64,000 nt of DNA from Amycolatopsis thermalba (GCF_003385215.1 NZ_PQHW01000021.1:1-64000); one strand, 5' to 3'; shown: positions 1 through 8,353, counted from the first letter of the stretch. Translations and numbers: made by a program. The notes: generated by a model from the letters alone, not told the origin.

Positions 1-1521
1 GGGCCGGGGAGGCACCTCGGCAGCGTTCGGCTGCGGCGCCTCGGCGAAGCCGCTGGGGTGGCGGGGCGCGTCGGCGCGGCCGGAAGGCTGGGAGGTCTCC
101 AACGGATTGCCGCCGCGACGGGCGGGCGCGTCGGCGCCGTTCAGCGGCGGAAGCTCGGCGAAGCCGCTGGGGTGGCGAGGGGCCTCGGCGCGGCCGGAAG
201 GCTGCGGCGTCTCGGCGCGGCCCGAAGGCTGCGGCGCCTCCGCGAAACCGCTGGGGTGGCGGGGCGCCTCGGCGCGGCCCGAAGGCTGCGCTGATGCGAA
301 GCCACTCGGGTGGGCCGGCGCTTCGGTGCGGCTGGATGGCTGCGGCGCGCCGGGGCGGCGGGCAGGAGCTTCGGCGCCGTTCGGCGCCGCGGTGGAACCA
401 GTCCCGTGCCGCGGGGCCTCGGCCCGAGACGAGGGCTGCGGTGCCTCCGTGAAACCGCTCGGGTGCCGCGGGGCTTCGGCGCGGGCGGAGGGCTGCGGCG
501 CTTCCGCGAAGCTGCTCGGTTGGCGGGCCTCCGTGCGGGTTGGTGGTTGTGGGGCGCCCCCGGGGCGAGCGGGGGCCCCGGTGCCGTTGACGTGGAGGGC
601 GGCATCGGGGTGGCGGCTCGGCGCGGTTGCTCCGTTGGCGGGTTGCGCTTCCGCGAAACCGGTCGCGTGGCGCCCCGGTGCAGCGGCTCGGCTGGAGGTC
701 TCCGGGGCCGCGAAGCCACTCGCGTGGCGCGACTCGCCACGGTTGCCGTTCGGGTGCGCGGCACCGTTCGACACCTCCGGGGCCGCCGCGAAGCCACTCG
801 CGTGGCGCGACTCGCCACGGTTGCCGTTCGGGTGCGCGGCACCGTTCGACACCTCCGGGGCCGCCGCGAAGCCACTCGCGTGGCGCGACTCGCCGCGGCT
901 GCCGCTGGGGTGCGCGGCACCGTTCGACACCTCCGGGGCCGCCGCGAAGCCACTCGCGTGGCGCGACTCGCCGCGGCTGCCGCTGGGGTGCGCGGCACCG
1001 TTCGACACCTCCGGGGCCGCCGCGAAGCCACTCGCGTGGCGCGACTCGCCGCGGCTGCCGTTCGGGTGTGCGGCGCCGTTCGACAGTTCCGGGGTCTCTC
1101 CGAAACCACCCGCGGGGCGGGGCTCCGGGCGTGGCGGGCTCGCGAAGCCGTTCGGAGGCTCCGGTGCCGCGGCGCGTCGTGAGGGGGCGGCTCGGCGGGG
1201 TTGCTGCGTCGGCGGGACCGGCGCCGCGGGCGTGCGTCCGGTGGCCGGGGAGCGGCGTTGGGGCGGCGGCTCGGGCGCGCGGGGCTCCGGACGCGCCGGG
1301 GGTGCCGTGCGCCGCGATACCGGCGGGACCTGCTCCGGCGGGGCCGTGTGCGCGTTCGACCGGCCACCATCGAACCGGGGGCGGTACCCGGTGTGCTGCG
1401 CGACCAGGTCCGAAACGTTGATGCCGCCGTGCGTGTCCAGTGAGCGTCGGCGTCGCCGGCCGTTCGAGGTTGAGCCGTCGTCGGCTCTGTGACCGGGGCC
1501 TGCGGCGTGGTCGTCTGGCAC
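1..1521 (-). CDS. Partial (5' end only): large Pro/Ala/Gly-rich repeat protein, cytoplasmic N-terminal region; possibly LCP (LytR-CpsA-Psr) family
   Basis: An open frame without a stop codon runs from GTG 1521 through base 1, giving 507 codons of a longer gene cut by the window edge. The start is chosen because AGGAG lies 5 nt upstream. The N-terminus is hydrophilic, has a run of five arginines and then THGGINVSDLVAQHTG. The rest is low-complexity Pro/Ala/Gly/Asn sequence built on HPSGFA/HASGFAAAPE motifs. Five near-identical 26-residue units are encoded at about 713-1102. Codon choice supports this frame: nearly every codon ends in G or C, while the other five frames read as Arg/Pro or Cys/Arg-rich nonsense. 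There is no membrane segment in the visible part. The basic stretch plus VSDLVAQHTG resembles, from memory, the cytoplasmic leader of actinobacterial LCP cell-wall ligases, whose catalytic domain would lie outside the window. That assignment is inference. Confidence 0.72.
   Translation of the reverse strand, partial: MPDDHAAGPGHRADDGSTSNGRRRRRSLDTHGGINVSDLVAQHTGYRPRFDGGRSNAHTAPPEQVPPVSRRTAPPARPEPRAPEPPPQRRSPATGRTPAAPVPPTQQPRRAAPSRRAAAPEPPNGFASPPRPEPRPAGGFGETPELSNGAAHPNGSRGESRHASGFAAAPEVSNGAAHPSGSRGESRHASGFAAAPEVSNGAAHPSGSRGESRHASGFAAAPEVSNGAAHPNGNRGESRHASGFAAAPEVSNGAAHPNGNRGESRHASGFAAPETSSRAAAPGRHATGFAEAQPANGATAPSRHPDAALHVNGTGAPARPGGAPQPPTRTEARQPSSFAEAPQPSARAEAPRHPSGFTEAPQPSSRAEAPRHGTGSTAAPNGAEAPARRPGAPQPSSRTEAPAHPSGFASAQPSGRAEAPRHPSGFAEAPQPSGRAETPQPSGRAEAPRHPSGFAELPPLNGADAPARRGGNPLETSQPSGRADAPRHPSGFAEAPQPNAAEVPPRP
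713..1102. repeat. Five tandem 78-bp units inside the partial gene
   Basis: Copies start at 713, 791, 869, 947 and 1025, exactly 78 bp apart. They are almost identical at the nucleotide level, with a few substitutions such as CCACGG/CCGCGG and GTTCGG/CTGGGG. Each encodes 26 residues on the minus strand, so changes in copy number keep the frame. The near-identity points to recent expansion. Looser copies of the same motif continue down to base 1. Confidence 0.9.
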
Positions 1522-1733
1522 CCGGTCTCCTCTCTCGGTCACGCCGGCCCGCCGGGAGGGGACCGTCTCAGTGATGATCGCCGGGACGGCGAGCATCGTT
1601 ATCGTAGAGATACTCGCCGGTCCTGACGACACCCTCCTGCTGATTTTTTTACATAGCGTGCGCCAAAGCGGGCCGAGTGCGACAAACGGGGTGACGCCGC
1701 ACACCGGCAAAACGGGGAATCGCCCCCTCGCAA

Positions 1734-2474
1734 TTACTGACAGTGCTCAAGCACGCGGACACCATCGCGTTCCCGGTACGCGACCCGGTTGCGTCCGGCG
1801 TGCTTCGCGGCGTAAAGGAGGTCGTCGGCCATCCGCAGCTGCTCCGGCCCGCTCACCGGCTCGTGCGACAGCCCGACGCTGATCGTCACGCCCAGCCCCG
1901 GGCAGATCTCTGACCAGGCGTGTTCGGCCACCCGCCGCCGGGCGTGCTCGGCGATCCGCAGCGCCGTCCCCGGCTGGACCTCCGGCAACACGAGCATGAA
2001 CTCCTCACCGCCGTACCGCGCGCAGAAACCCGGCGCCGGCACGCCCTCGCGCAACAACTCGGCCACCCGCCGCAGCACCTGGTCGCCGATGAGGTGACCG
2101 AACGTGTCGTTGACGCGTTTGAACAGATCGATGTCGATCAACGCCACCGCCAGCGGCGTACGCGCGTCGCCGAGCAGGTCGGCGAGCCTGCTGTCCAGGT
2201 AACGGCGGTTGTAGACCGCGGTCAGCGCGTCGCGCAGGCTCTCCTCGCGGGCCTGGGCGCGTTCGCGGCGGAGCCGGTCGAATTCGCGGCGCAACTGCTC
2301 CGGGATCGGCGGACGGGCGGTGCGCGCGATGCCCAGCGCGGTCCTCAGGTGCTCGTAGGCCGTGCGGAAGTCGCCCTGCGAGGCGTGCAGTTCCGCGATA
2401 GCCTCGTGCAGGCTCAGCAGGTCGGTCTCGTCCGGCCGCGCCCGCTCCGAGGTCACCCGTTCCACCTCCGTCAT
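1734..2474 (-). CDS. GGDEF-domain diguanylate cyclase
   Basis: A 246-residue soluble protein expected to make cyclic di-GMP from two GTP. Residues about 20-50 (DLLSLHEAIAELHASQGDFR) look like one TPR-type helical hairpin. A charged helix follows at about 60-80 and then a full GGDEF domain from about residue 80. The signature is RYGGEEF, and the substrate-binding DIDLFKRVNDTFGH segment is intact. The usual inhibitory RxxD site before the signature is absent (APGFCARYGGEEF), so product inhibition through that site is unlikely. Relatives with several TPR repeats are usually longer; the frame upstream of 2474 shows no further TPR sequence, so this may be a naturally short or N-terminally trimmed version. 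It follows the repeat protein on the opposite side of a 212-bp gap. Confidence 0.88.
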   Translation of the reverse strand: MTEVERVTSERARPDETDLLSLHEAIAELHASQGDFRTAYEHLRTALGIARTARPPIPEQLRREFDRLRRERAQAREESLRDALTAVYNRRYLDSRLADLLGDARTPLAVALIDIDLFKRVNDTFGHLIGDQVLRRVAELLREGVPAPGFCARYGGEEFMLVLPEVQPGTALRIAEHARRRVAEHAWSEICPGLGVTISVGLSHEPVSGPEQLRMADDLLYAAKHAGRNRVAYRERDGVRVLEHCQ

Positions 2475-2650
2475 TCAAGTCTTGTCGTCCGGTAAGACGC
2501 GCGCCTTGAGCAATCGATACGGGCCAACACGAATATCGCTCAATGGGACGACCGGGGATCGCTCTCCGTGGCGGACGCGTCGTCCGGGCGGCCGAACGAC
2601 GCGTCCGTTTTCCGCCAGCGGCACCGTCGGCTGATCGTGAAGCTGAACGT

Positions 2651-3328
2651 GTGACACACGTGGAAATCGAGCCGAACATCCTGTACTTCGGCACTCCGGT
2701 GGTGCTCGTCAGCACAACCGGCGACACCGTGAACCTCGCCCCGATCTCGTCGGCCTTCTGGCTCGGCTGGCGCGCGATCATCGGCGTCGGCGCCCGCTCG
2801 CAGACCGCGCGGAACCTGCGCCGCACCGGGGAATGCGTGCTGAACCTGCCGTCCGTCCACGAGGTCGACGCGGTGGACCGGCTCGCCCGCACCACCGGGA
2901 CCGCCGAGGTGCCGGAATCCAAGCTGCGGCGCGGTTACCGCTACGAGCCGGACAAGTTCGGCGTCTCCGGGCTGACCCCGGCGCCGTCGGCGACGGTGGC
3001 GCCCCCGCGCGTCGCGGAGTGCCCGGTCGCCATGGAGGCCGTGGTGGAGGCAATCCACCCGGTCGCGGCCGACGACGAACAGCAGTGCGGCAACATCCTG
3101 TGCTTCGAGCTGCGGGTGCAGAAAGTCCACGTGCACGACGAAATCCGCATGCCCGGCACCACCGACCGCATCGACCCGGACCGGTGGCGGCCGCTGATCA
3201 TGAGCTTCCAGGAGTTCTACGGCCTCGGCGGGAAACTGCGCCGCTCGGAACTGGCTCAGATCCCGGAAAGCTTCTACCGCAGCCCGGACATCGACCGCGC
3301 CCGGCTGGAATCCGTCCGCGGCGCGTGA
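2651..3328 (+). CDS. Flavin reductase-like (FMN-binding split-barrel) protein
   Basis: A 225-residue protein of the flavin-reductase-like split-barrel group. The N-terminal segment NILYFGTPVVLVSTTGDTVNLAPISS followed by a Trp/Gly-rich strand and QTARNLRRTGECVLNLPS is typical of FMN-binding members. A late motif (GNILCFELRVQKVHVHDEI) matches the family's C-terminal strand. The GTG at 2651 is preferred because the conserved part begins right after it. An ATG at 2543 would add 36 residues of Arg-rich sequence with no family resemblance. No strong ribosome binding site is visible. Substrate and partner are unknown. Confidence 0.8.
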   Translation: MTHVEIEPNILYFGTPVVLVSTTGDTVNLAPISSAFWLGWRAIIGVGARSQTARNLRRTGECVLNLPSVHEVDAVDRLARTTGTAEVPESKLRRGYRYEPDKFGVSGLTPAPSATVAPPRVAECPVAMEAVVEAIHPVAADDEQQCGNILCFELRVQKVHVHDEIRMPGTTDRIDPDRWRPLIMSFQEFYGLGGKLRRSELAQIPESFYRSPDIDRARLESVRGA

Positions 3329-3329
3329 C

Positions 3330-3362
3330 GGTGTGCGGCCCGGGAAAACCGGGCCGCACACC
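3330..3362. terminator. Bidirectional hairpin terminator
   Basis: GGTGTGCGGCCCGG and CCGGGCCGCACACC form a 14-bp perfect stem with a GAAAA loop. It lies between the convergent flavin-reductase-like gene and the 5'-nucleotidase gene. There is no long T-tract, as is usual in actinomycetes. Confidence 0.85.
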
Positions 3363-3368
3363 GGAGAA

Positions 3369-5069
3369 CTACGCGACGACGGTGATCCGGTCGGCCGCGG
3401 GCGGCGCGACCGGCGAGTGCGCGCCGAAGTACGCGATCAGCGCGTCCAGGTCCACCGGGCCGCCGGCCAGGTCGGTGCCCTTGGTGAACTCGGTGAAGCC
3501 GTCCCCGCCGCCGGCGAGGAAGTTGTTCACCGACACCCGGTAGCTCGCCGCCGGGTCGACCGGGACGCCGCCGACCGTGATGTTCTGCACCTTCGACCCG
3601 ATCGGCGCGGACGCCGAGTACGTGTAGCGCAGCGTCGAGGAGATCTGCAGGATCCGCGTGCCGCCGGCGGTCCACTGCTGCTCGAGCACGTTCTTCAGGT
3701 TCGCGCCGGTCAACGTGATCGTCTGCATGATGTTGCCGAACGGCTGCACGGCGAACGCTTCGCCGTAGGTGACCACGCCGTCACCCTCGCCGGCGGGCGA
3801 GGACGCGAAGTTGAGGTCGGCGCGGATGCCGCCCGGGTTGGTGATGGCGATCTGCGCGCCGTTGGCGGCGGTCGCCTCGAGCTGGGCGTCGGCGATGACT
3901 TCGCCCAGGGTGGACTCACCGGACGGGGCGCCGGCCGCCTTCAGGTCGCCGGTGATGGTGCCGATCCGCTCGTTGGCGATCGGCGCGGCCTTGGTCACGG
4001 CCTCGTCGACCAGCTTGGCCACGGCGGGGTCGGGCGTGACGTCGCGGGTGACGATCTCGTTGTGCGCGACGGTGGCGCTGCGGACCACGTCCCGCGTCCG
4101 CTTGTCGATCTTGAGATCGACGACCGACAGCAGACGGCCGAACGACAGGCCCTGGATCACCGGGCGCGGGTTGCCCGCCGGGTCCGCGATCGAGCAGTTG
4201 TACTGCTGGTGGCTGTGGCCGGTGAAGATGGCGTCGACGCTCGCCGACACGCCCTTCGCGATCTGGCTGGCCGGGCCGGGGTTGACCGTGCACGAGTCCG
4301 GGCCGCCGCCCCGCGTGTTGTCGCCCTGGTGCAGGAGCACGACCTGGGCCTTGATGCCGAGGCGGTCGAGCCAGCCGGCGGTGCGGTTGATGGCCTCGAC
4401 CTCGTCGCCGAACTCCAGGCCCTTGATCGCCTCGGCCGGGACGACCGTGGGCAGGTCCTCCAGCGTGGCGCCGATGACGCCGATCGGCTGGCCGCCGGAG
4501 AACTCCACGGTGAACGGCAGCAGCGCGGGCGCGCCGTTGTCGAAGTACACGTTGGCGCCGAGGAACGGGAAGTCCGCGCCCCGGAACTCGTCCCGGAACT
4601 GGCAGCCGTCGGTGGGGTGGCAGCCGCCGAACTGCATGCGCTGCAGCTCCTGGTAGCCCTCGTCGAACTCGTGGTTGCCGACGACGGAGGCCCGCACGCC
4701 CATCTCGTTGAGGAACTCGATGGTCGGCTCGTCGTGGAACAGCGCCGAGGCCACCGGCGAAGCGCCGACGTTGTCACCCGCGGACAGCAGGACCGAGTTC
4801 TTGACCTCGCTCTCCAGCTGCTTGACGTGCGTGGCCAGGTAGGCGGCGCCGCCGGCGTTCACCGTCGAGCCGTCGGGCAGGGTGACGCGCCCCGACGAGC
4901 CGGACGGCGGTTCGAGGTTGCCGTGGAAGTCGTTGAAGGTGATCAGCCGGACGTCGGTGGTGCCGGGCGGCTGGGCGGCGGACGCGGGCGCGGCCGTGAC
5001 CGTGACGGCGGCCAGCGTCGCGGCGGTGACCGCTACGCAGCGTCGCAGCACGCGAGATGAAGGGGACAT
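3369..5069 (-). CDS. Secreted bifunctional metallophosphatase / 5'-nucleotidase
   Basis: A 566-residue exported enzyme expected to release phosphate from nucleotides outside the cell. The start ATG 5069 has GGAGG 5 nt upstream. Residues 1 to about 30 form a Sec signal peptide ending in APASAAQ. The metallophosphoesterase domain follows with FNDFHGN, GDNVGAS, GNHEFDEG and GHSHQQYNC, so all metal-ligand motifs are present. The C-terminal 5'-nucleotidase domain (about 350-540) has NPGGIRADL and the substrate-stacking region NNFLAGGGDGF. The length fits the UshA/NT5E-like family. It is monocistronic, ending at a shared terminator. Confidence 0.92.
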   Translation of the reverse strand: MSPSSRVLRRCVAVTAATLAAVTVTAAPASAAQPPGTTDVRLITFNDFHGNLEPPSGSSGRVTLPDGSTVNAGGAAYLATHVKQLESEVKNSVLLSAGDNVGASPVASALFHDEPTIEFLNEMGVRASVVGNHEFDEGYQELQRMQFGGCHPTDGCQFRDEFRGADFPFLGANVYFDNGAPALLPFTVEFSGGQPIGVIGATLEDLPTVVPAEAIKGLEFGDEVEAINRTAGWLDRLGIKAQVVLLHQGDNTRGGGPDSCTVNPGPASQIAKGVSASVDAIFTGHSHQQYNCSIADPAGNPRPVIQGLSFGRLLSVVDLKIDKRTRDVVRSATVAHNEIVTRDVTPDPAVAKLVDEAVTKAAPIANERIGTITGDLKAAGAPSGESTLGEVIADAQLEATAANGAQIAITNPGGIRADLNFASSPAGEGDGVVTYGEAFAVQPFGNIMQTITLTGANLKNVLEQQWTAGGTRILQISSTLRYTYSASAPIGSKVQNITVGGVPVDPAASYRVSVNNFLAGGGDGFTEFTKGTDLAGGPVDLDALIAYFGAHSPVAPPAADRITVVA

Positions 5070-5229
5070 CGTTCCTCCGGTAAGGGGCATACCGGCGCGA
5101 TCTAACCTTCGCTGAGCAACGATCACCAGGCCCGAAAGGTGGAAGCCCGGTGAAAAGTCGGGCACGCGGTCGGCCATTCGACCGGGACGGTGAGCGCGGG
5201 CGGGCTTCTCGCCCGATTCGGCGGACCCG

Positions 5230-5402
5230 GTGGTTCCTCCCCAGCTACCGCACGCCCGGTTCGGGCGGATCCGGGCGATGTTCGCGCTGGCCGTGACGTT
5301 CGTGCCGCTGGGGTTGTTCGCGCGGCTGCTGTGGAAGCGCGGGTTCACCGGCGCGGTGCGCTCGGCTGGATCGCCGCGACGCTGTTCCTCGTGCTGCGGT
5401 CA
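5230..5402 (+). pseudogene. Possible frameshifted small membrane protein remnant
   Basis: From GTG 5230 the frame reads FGRIRAMFALAVTFVPLG and then LLWKRGFTGA, a membrane-like segment. After about 5358 a second hydrophobic stretch (ALGWIAATLFLVLRSA) is found only in another frame. Joined by a one-base slip, the two make a plausible two-helix protein of about 57 residues that would end near the convergent stop at 5400. It may be a decayed gene, or chance hydrophobicity in GC-rich DNA. No ribosome binding site is visible. Confidence 0.25.
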
Positions 5403-5582
5403 GCCGTCCAGCCGGTCCGCGAGCCGGCGCGGCGCGAGCGGGTCCACCTCACCCAGGCGCGCCAGAGCCGCGGCCCGCTGGTGGGCCTTGCGCCTGGCCG
5501 CCCTGCGGTCCTCCCAGGTGACGACCACGCCGGCGGCCAGGAAGACCAGGACTACGAGCCCGAGGACGATCGCGAACTCCAC
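5400..5582 (-). CDS. Small single-pass membrane protein
   Basis: A 60-residue protein starting at GTG 5582, with a strong AAAGGAGG about 4 nt upstream. Residues 2-23 (EFAIVLGLVVLVFLAAGVVV) form one transmembrane helix. A basic helical tail follows (WEDRRAARRKAHQRAAALAR), probably cytoplasmic. I do not recognise a family. It lies 34 bp downstream of the methyltransferase gene in the same direction and may be cotranscribed with it. Confidence 0.6.
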   Translation of the reverse strand: MEFAIVLGLVVLVFLAAGVVVTWEDRRAARRKAHQRAAALARLGEVDPLAPRRLADRLDG

Positions 5583-5616
5583 GCCGCCTCCTTTGGCGTC
5601 GTGCTTGTGTGGCAGA

Positions 5617-6288
5617 TCACATACCGTACCCGGGTTGTGGTGAATGCGCCACCTTCGCCCGATTGGCCGCGAACCAGCGGTGGTCCGGGGTGCACCAGCG
5701 GGAGAAGCGCAGGCCCGCCTCGACGAGGCGGGCGCGCAGCTCCGGTTCGCTCAGCCGGCGGGTGGTGAACGGCTGCTCCCACGACCGGCCGCGCGCCTGG
5801 TAGCGGACGGTGGCGCTGAGCAGCGGCCCGTCGCGGACCACGCCGGTCAGGCTGACCAGCACCTCGCCGAGGTGACCGCCGCCCTCGGCGACCGTGTCGA
5901 ACCAGGACGGCGGGTGCCACTCGATGACCGCGACACCGTCGTCAGCGAGGTGCCGCGCCACGGTCGCCAGCAGGGCGTGGCTGTCCGGCTGGTTGACCAG
6001 GTGGCTGGCCAGCAGCACGACCGGGAAGCGCCGCCGGAGGTCAAGGTCCTCGATGCGGGCGCGGACCGTCTCGGCGCCACGCACGTGCGCCAGCATCTCG
6101 GCGGAATCGTCGACCGCGGTGACGGGGTGGCCCAGCTCGATCAGCCGGTGGGCGATGCGGCCGGTGCCGCTGCCCAGGTCGAGCACCGCGGCGCCGGCCG
6201 GGGCCACCCGGTGCACGATCTCCGCCTCCCCCGCCGGAGGCAGCAGGCGGTAGACCTCGACCGGGCAGCCGTCGGCAGTGGTGTCCAT
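5617..6288 (-). CDS. Class I SAM-dependent methyltransferase
   Basis: A 223-residue protein with a Rossmann methyltransferase fold. Motif I is VLDLGSGTGRIAHRL at about residues 34-48; the acidic end of strand 2 is VTAVDDSAEML; motif IV region is FPVVLLASHLVNQP. The C-terminal half is a beta-rich lid (VVRDGPLLSATVRYQARGRSW). It resembles small-molecule methyltransferases of the Methyltransf_25 group. The substrate cannot be inferred. It follows the NPPW methyltransferase gene by 18 bp, so the two probably form an operon. Confidence 0.82.
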   Translation of the reverse strand: MDTTADGCPVEVYRLLPPAGEAEIVHRVAPAGAAVLDLGSGTGRIAHRLIELGHPVTAVDDSAEMLAHVRGAETVRARIEDLDLRRRFPVVLLASHLVNQPDSHALLATVARHLADDGVAVIEWHPPSWFDTVAEGGGHLGEVLVSLTGVVRDGPLLSATVRYQARGRSWEQPFTTRRLSEPELRARLVEAGLRFSRWCTPDHRWFAANRAKVAHSPQPGYGM

Positions 6289-6306
6289 GCGACGAGTGTT
6301 CGCCGG

Positions 6307-7296
6307 TCAGGGGTGCAGGCGCCAGAGGGACACCACCTCCTGGGATCGCGCCTTCGCGAGCGGGTCCGCCCCTGGATGCCGCCGGCGGGGTGCGTCCAGG
6401 CGGTCCGCCACCGTCAGCCCGGCCGCCTCGAAGCGGGTCAGCAGCTCCGCGCGGGTACGCAGGCCGACCAGCTCCGCCAGGTCGGACAAGACCAGCCACG
6501 CCTCGCCGCCGGGAGTCAGGTGCGCGGCCGCTCCGGCGAGGAAACCCGCCAGCATCCGCGAGCCCGGGTCGAACACGGCGGCGTCCAACGCCGACCGCGC
6601 CGCGCCGGGGAGCCACGGTGGGTTGCACACCACCAGGTCCGCGCGGCCCGGCGGGAACAGGTCCGCCGCCACCACCCTGACCTGCGGCAAACCGAGGTGC
6701 CGCACGTTCTCCCTGGCACACGCGACCGCGGCCGGGGCGATGTCCGTCGCCACCACCTCCGGCACCCCGCGGCGCGCCAGGACCGCGGCCAGGACCCCGG
6801 TGCCCGTCCCGATGTCGAAGGCCGTCCGGACGCCGGACAGCGGCGCGCGGGCCACCAGCGACACGTAGTCCTGCCGGGTCGGGGAGAACACGCCGTAGTG
6901 CGGGTGGATCCGCGCGCCCAGCGCCGCCACCGGCACGCCCTTCACCCGCCACTCGTACGCGCTGAGCATCCCGAGCAGCTCGGTCAGCGGCTCCAGGCCC
7001 GGCTCACCACCGGCGGCGCGGACGGCGGCCCGCACGTCCGGCGCGCGGGGCAGGTCGACGCGCAGGTCCGGGCCGACCTCGACCAGCAGCATGCCCAGCA
7101 CGCGCGCCCGGTTCCGGCGCGACTGGCGGTAGCGGTAGAAATCCGGCGAGCGCGCGGGCAACCGCTTGCCCATCGCGGCGAGCAGGCGGCGGGCGGCCAC
7201 GAAATCGTCGCGCCACAACAGGCGGACGCCTTGCGAGGCGAGCCGGACGGCAACTTCAGGGCGCAGATCGGCGCCGGCTTCGATCGGGGGTTCCAC
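6307..7296 (-). CDS. DUF7059/MTS-type methyltransferase with NPPW motif
   Basis: A 329-residue protein. The N-terminal ~125 residues are helical and contain FYRYRQSRRNRARVLGMLL, a family-specific leader. The catalytic domain starts near residue 130 with HPHYGVFSPTRQDYVSLV. Motif I is TAFDIGTGTGVLAAVL and motif IV is DLVVCNPPWLPG, the NPPY/W tetrad of N-methyltransferases that modify rRNA, tRNA, protein Gln or DNA adenine. The arrangement resembles HemK/RsmC-like small-domain methyltransferases, so a translation-related target is likely, but the substrate is not proven. The start is GTG 7296 with GGAG about 6 nt upstream. Confidence 0.8.
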   Translation of the reverse strand: MEPPIEAGADLRPEVAVRLASQGVRLLWRDDFVAARRLLAAMGKRLPARSPDFYRYRQSRRNRARVLGMLLVEVGPDLRVDLPRAPDVRAAVRAAGGEPGLEPLTELLGMLSAYEWRVKGVPVAALGARIHPHYGVFSPTRQDYVSLVARAPLSGVRTAFDIGTGTGVLAAVLARRGVPEVVATDIAPAAVACARENVRHLGLPQVRVVAADLFPPGRADLVVCNPPWLPGAARSALDAAVFDPGSRMLAGFLAGAAAHLTPGGEAWLVLSDLAELVGLRTRAELLTRFEAAGLTVADRLDAPRRRHPGADPLAKARSQEVVSLWRLHP

Positions 7297-7431
7297 GAGA
7301 GGCTCCAGTGCTGGGAGCCGTCTTCGAACGCACGGCCGTCCGGAGACGGCTCGAAGTGGGGGTCACGACGGCCGTCACTCGGACGACGCCCACCAGTCCA
7401 GGGCCACGCATACGCAGAACACGCCCGCAGC

Positions 7432-7800
7432 CTAGCCCGCCTCCCGCGGCGGGAGCACGCAGAATTCGTTGCCCTCGGGGTCGGCCAGCACCACCCACGG
7501 CAGGTCCGGATCGTCCGACAGCACGCGTGCGCCCAGCTCCGTCAGCCGCGCCACCTCGTCGGCCTGGGTGCCCGCCACCGGCGCCAGGTCCAGGTGCAGC
7601 CGGTTCTTCACGACCTTGTCCTCGCCGACCGGCTGGAACACCAGCATGCACTGGTCGTCGGTCCCGATGTCGACGTATTCCACGCCCTTGTCGTCCTGCC
7701 AGCGCCGGATCTCGTCGTAGCCCAGCGCGCGGGACCAGAACCGCGCGAGCGATTCGGCGTCGTGGCAGTCCACGGCGACGGCTAGTATCCGGCTTCGCAT
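7432..7800 (-). CDS. VOC (glyoxalase/bleomycin-resistance-like) family protein
   Basis: A 122-residue single VOC module. It begins MRSRILAVAVDCHDAESLARFW, the classic first beta-alpha unit, and ends WVVLADPEGNEFCVLPP, the metal-ligand Glu strand. HLDLAP supplies a potential His ligand in the middle. The start ATG 7800 has GGGAGG about 6 nt upstream; that ribosome binding site lies inside the first codons of the divergent mug gene. The function is unknown; such proteins include small-molecule resistance and isomerase enzymes. Confidence 0.85.
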   Translation of the reverse strand: MRSRILAVAVDCHDAESLARFWSRALGYDEIRRWQDDKGVEYVDIGTDDQCMLVFQPVGEDKVVKNRLHLDLAPVAGTQADEVARLTELGARVLSDDPDLPWVVLADPEGNEFCVLPPREAG

Positions 7801-8353
7801 GGTTTCCTCCCGGCCCACCAGAGAACAGCTCGCCGCAGCAGCGGGGACGACGATCCCGGACGTGCTCGCACCCGGCCTCGACGTGCTGTTCTGCGGGATC
7901 AACCCCGGCCTCTACTCCGGCGCCACCGGGTACCACTTCGCCCGTCCCGGAAACCGCTTCTGGCCGGCGCTGCACGCGTCCGGCTTCACGCCACGCCGCT
8001 TCGACCCGAGCGAGCAGGACGAACTGCTCGCACTGGGCCTCGGCATCACCAACGTCGTCAACCGGGCCACCGCGCGCGCCGACGAGCTGACCGCCGACGA
8101 ACTCCGCGCCGGCGGCGTGCGGCTCGCCGAGAAGGCCGCGGAGTACCGGCCGCGCTGGCTCGCGGTCGTCGGGATCACCGCCTACCGGACGGCGTTCGGC
8201 CGCCCGGCGGCGACGGTGGGGCGCCAGTCGCATTCGCTGGGTGAAACACGCGTGTGGGTGCTGCCCAATCCGAGTGGTCTCAACGCACACTGGACGCCGA
8301 CGACACTCGCAGAAGCCTTCGCCCACCTGCGCCACGCGGTTTACTCAGAGTAG
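7799..8353 (+). CDS. mug: G/U mismatch-specific uracil/thymine DNA glycosylase
   Basis: A 184-residue enzyme that removes uracil or thymine mispaired with guanine, starting base-excision repair. The catalytic-site motif VLFCGINPGLYSGATGYHFA is at about residues 29-48, and the minor-groove wedge motif LPNPSGLNAHW is near residue 155. Length matches E. coli Mug. The N-terminal PTREQLAAAAGTTIPDV aligns with the family, so ATG 7799 is the right start even though it has no Shine-Dalgarno. That ATG shares two bases with the ATG of the VOC gene on the other strand. Confidence 0.92.
   Translation: MVSSRPTREQLAAAAGTTIPDVLAPGLDVLFCGINPGLYSGATGYHFARPGNRFWPALHASGFTPRRFDPSEQDELLALGLGITNVVNRATARADELTADELRAGGVRLAEKAAEYRPRWLAVVGITAYRTAFGRPAATVGRQSHSLGETRVWVLPNPSGLNAHWTPTTLAEAFAHLRHAVYSE

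Noticed and set aside
713-1102. CRISPR array
   Set aside because: The 78-bp units are contiguous with no unique spacers and encode protein.
107-1492. Plus-strand open frames of up to 461 codons across the repeat region
   Set aside because: They read as Cys/Arg/Trp-rich repeats with poor codon use and no ribosome binding site. The minus-strand frame from GTG 1521 has regular actinomycete codon usage and explains the same DNA.
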